DNA of 64,000 nt from Paludibacter sp. (GTDB lineage Bacteria > Bacteroidota > Bacteroidia > Bacteroidales > Paludibacteraceae). A model generated the notes under the pieces. The model worked only from the letters and a program-made list of their open reading frames with translations. It was not told the origin of the DNA and ran no database searches. Made by a program: the position numbers and the translations under genes. Below are positions 63,189 through 64,000 of the stretch, in pieces (position 1 is the first letter of the stretch; the number at the start of each line of letters is the position of its first letter). The stretch covers positions 1 through 64,000 of the forward strand of contig JAAFGX010000002.1 of the NCBI GenBank assembly GCA_010365115.1, written 5' to 3'.

Positions 63189-63351
63189 ATTAGTCTAATT
63201 GCAATAATCTTTGAAAACGAGGAAATGAACCTTTGAAATAAAAATTGACTTATTATTTAATTTCGAGAATTTTCAAGATTTTTGAAACAGGTAAATCTCT
63301 AAATTTGTATAACTTGTCCTTGTTAAAATGAATTTTCAAATTGATTTTTCG

Positions 63352-63359
63352 TATCTTTG
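63352..63359 (+). promoter_or_regulatory. Candidate -7 element of the TerB/J-domain gene
   Basis: TATCTTTG lies 30 bases before the ATG at 63390. The -33 box is not evident. Confidence 0.45.
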
Positions 63360-63389
63360 TCCTCCTAAAAAATATTAAATTACAGCTTT

Positions 63390-64000
63390 ATGGGGAATTA
63401 TGCTAAATGGATTGGTGCCGGATTGGGTTTTTGGGCGTTGGGCGGACCCGTTGGTGCATTAATCGGATTTGCAGTTGGGTCAATGTTTGATACTACTGGC
63501 AGTGCAGTTACAACTCGCACAGTTAGAAGCGGTCAAACCAACGAAGGTGATTTTAAAATGAGCCTTTTAATACTCATGGCTTGCATAATGAAGACCGATG
63601 GCCGTGTTGATAAATCTGAACTAGCCGTTGTAAAGAAATTTTTAGTGACGAATTTTGGAGAACAAAGTGCATTGGAAGCTTTACAAATTTTAAAGAAACT
63701 TCTGGAGCAAAATATCAATGAATCTGAAGTGGCAAAGCAAATTGGACTTCAAATGAACTATTCTTCCAAATTGGAATTGTTGCATTTACTTTTCAAGATT
63801 GCTTATGCCGATGGCGAAGTTGTAGCTTCAGAATTATCAACTATTCAACGGATTTCAATTATATTCCGGATTGACAGACTAGATTTTGAATCGATCAAAG
63901 CTCCCTATATAAAACATTTAGATGCGAATTGGGCTTATAAATCGCTGGAAATTGAAACCACAGCAACTAATGATGAAATTAAAAAAGCGTATAGAACAAT
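63390..64000 (+). CDS. TerB-domain and J-domain protein (DjlA-like), 3' end outside window
   Basis: This gene runs past the right edge and is absent from the ORF track. It starts MGNYAKWIGAGLGFWALGGP, a glycine-rich hydrophobic segment (about 7-30) that may enter the membrane. A TerB-like helical domain follows (about 52-175; 'MSLLILMACIMKTDGRVDKSELAVVKKFL' and 'LLFKIAYADGEVVASELSTIQRI'). The beginning of a J domain closes the window ('YKSLEIETTATNDEIKKAYRT'). This is the DjlA layout: a membrane-linked co-chaperone for DnaK. The ORF on the other strand at 63533-63718 is a shadow. Confidence 0.9.
   Translation, partial: MGNYAKWIGAGLGFWALGGPVGALIGFAVGSMFDTTGSAVTTRTVRSGQTNEGDFKMSLLILMACIMKTDGRVDKSELAVVKKFLVTNFGEQSALEALQILKKLLEQNINESEVAKQIGLQMNYSSKLELLHLLFKIAYADGEVVASELSTIQRISIIFRIDRLDFESIKAPYIKHLDANWAYKSLEIETTATNDEIKKAYRT

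Overview
The window is about 64 kb of low-GC chromosome from a Bacteroidota bacterium, most likely order Bacteroidales (Paludibacter-like families fit, but the genus cannot be fixed from sequence alone). Supporting signs are SusC/SusD proteins, lipoprotein signals ending in a Cys, several proteins with type IX secretion (T9SS) C-terminal sorting domains, a DUF4271-hemD-rnpA-yidD order, and promoters of the TTTG-N19-TAnnTTTG type. There is no rRNA, CRISPR array, transposase or phage module. Two genes run off the window ends and are absent from the ORF track: a DUF3494/Ig-repeat adhesin (minus, left end) and a TerB/J-domain protein (plus, right end). A 40-residue basic protein gene is also absent from the track because it is too short.

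Layout. 1-3.7 kb: truncated adhesin with near-identical 243-bp repeats, a small membrane protein, a small Rho-antiterminator-like protein, and REP-like palindromes. 4-15.2 kb: a polysaccharide utilisation locus (GH3, GH144, SusC, SusD, LamG lipoprotein, second GH144). By family knowledge it probably takes up and degrades beta-1,2-glucan: GH144 endo-cleavage, SusCD import, GH3 conversion of sophoro-oligosaccharides to glucose. 15.2-27.2 kb: housekeeping and envelope genes on mixed strands (rpsT, tRNA-Glu, recO, a SIMPL protein, a LysM-NlpC/P60 hydrolase, LD-carboxypeptidase, a T9SS cargo with Cys-rich modules, an ABC exporter interrupted by a four-helix-bundle gene, radC, queuosine-precursor transporter). 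27.8-31 kb: a repeat-rich T9SS cargo. 31.2-36.8 kb: an RsuA/RluF-type pseudouridine synthase, a CoA pyrophosphatase and the sufBCD operon. 37.1-38.9 kb: a compact nitrosative/iron-sulfur repair operon (Rrf2 regulator, cupin, BFD-like ferredoxin, RIC). 39-47.6 kb: a CarboxypepD_reg-like protein and four consecutive secreted endonuclease I paralogues. 47.7-58.4 kb: SDR enzyme, LOG protein, DUF4271, hemD, rnpA, yidD, lpxK, punA, a GIN-domain lipoprotein, corA, zwf and pgl. 58.5-64 kb: an unknown secreted protein, a DUF1080 protein, the small basic protein, a cobalamin-riboswitch-controlled BtuB-like receptor, and the TerB/J-domain gene.

Themes. Much of the window is extracellular nutrient capture: a glycan locus, four secreted nucleases likely to release nucleotides from DNA outside the cell, and a B12 receptor under riboswitch control. 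Purine nucleoside phosphorylase is also present but is not linked to the nuclease array. Several families of dispersed palindromes (a 'ccccct-aaa-ggggg' type, a REP-like type, an ATACCAAA/TTTGGTAT type and a perfect 25-bp hairpin) occur between genes. At least one has entered a reading frame (sufD N-terminus) and another lies inside an over-extended ORF call.

No clearly new multi-gene system is visible. The most unusual items are the endonuclease I array, the Cys-module T9SS protein, the four-helix-bundle gene between ABC transporter genes, the regulator-proximal dyad of the RIC operon, and a CorA with GTN in place of GMN. Functions are inferred from recognised families by reading the protein sequences; no database search was run.
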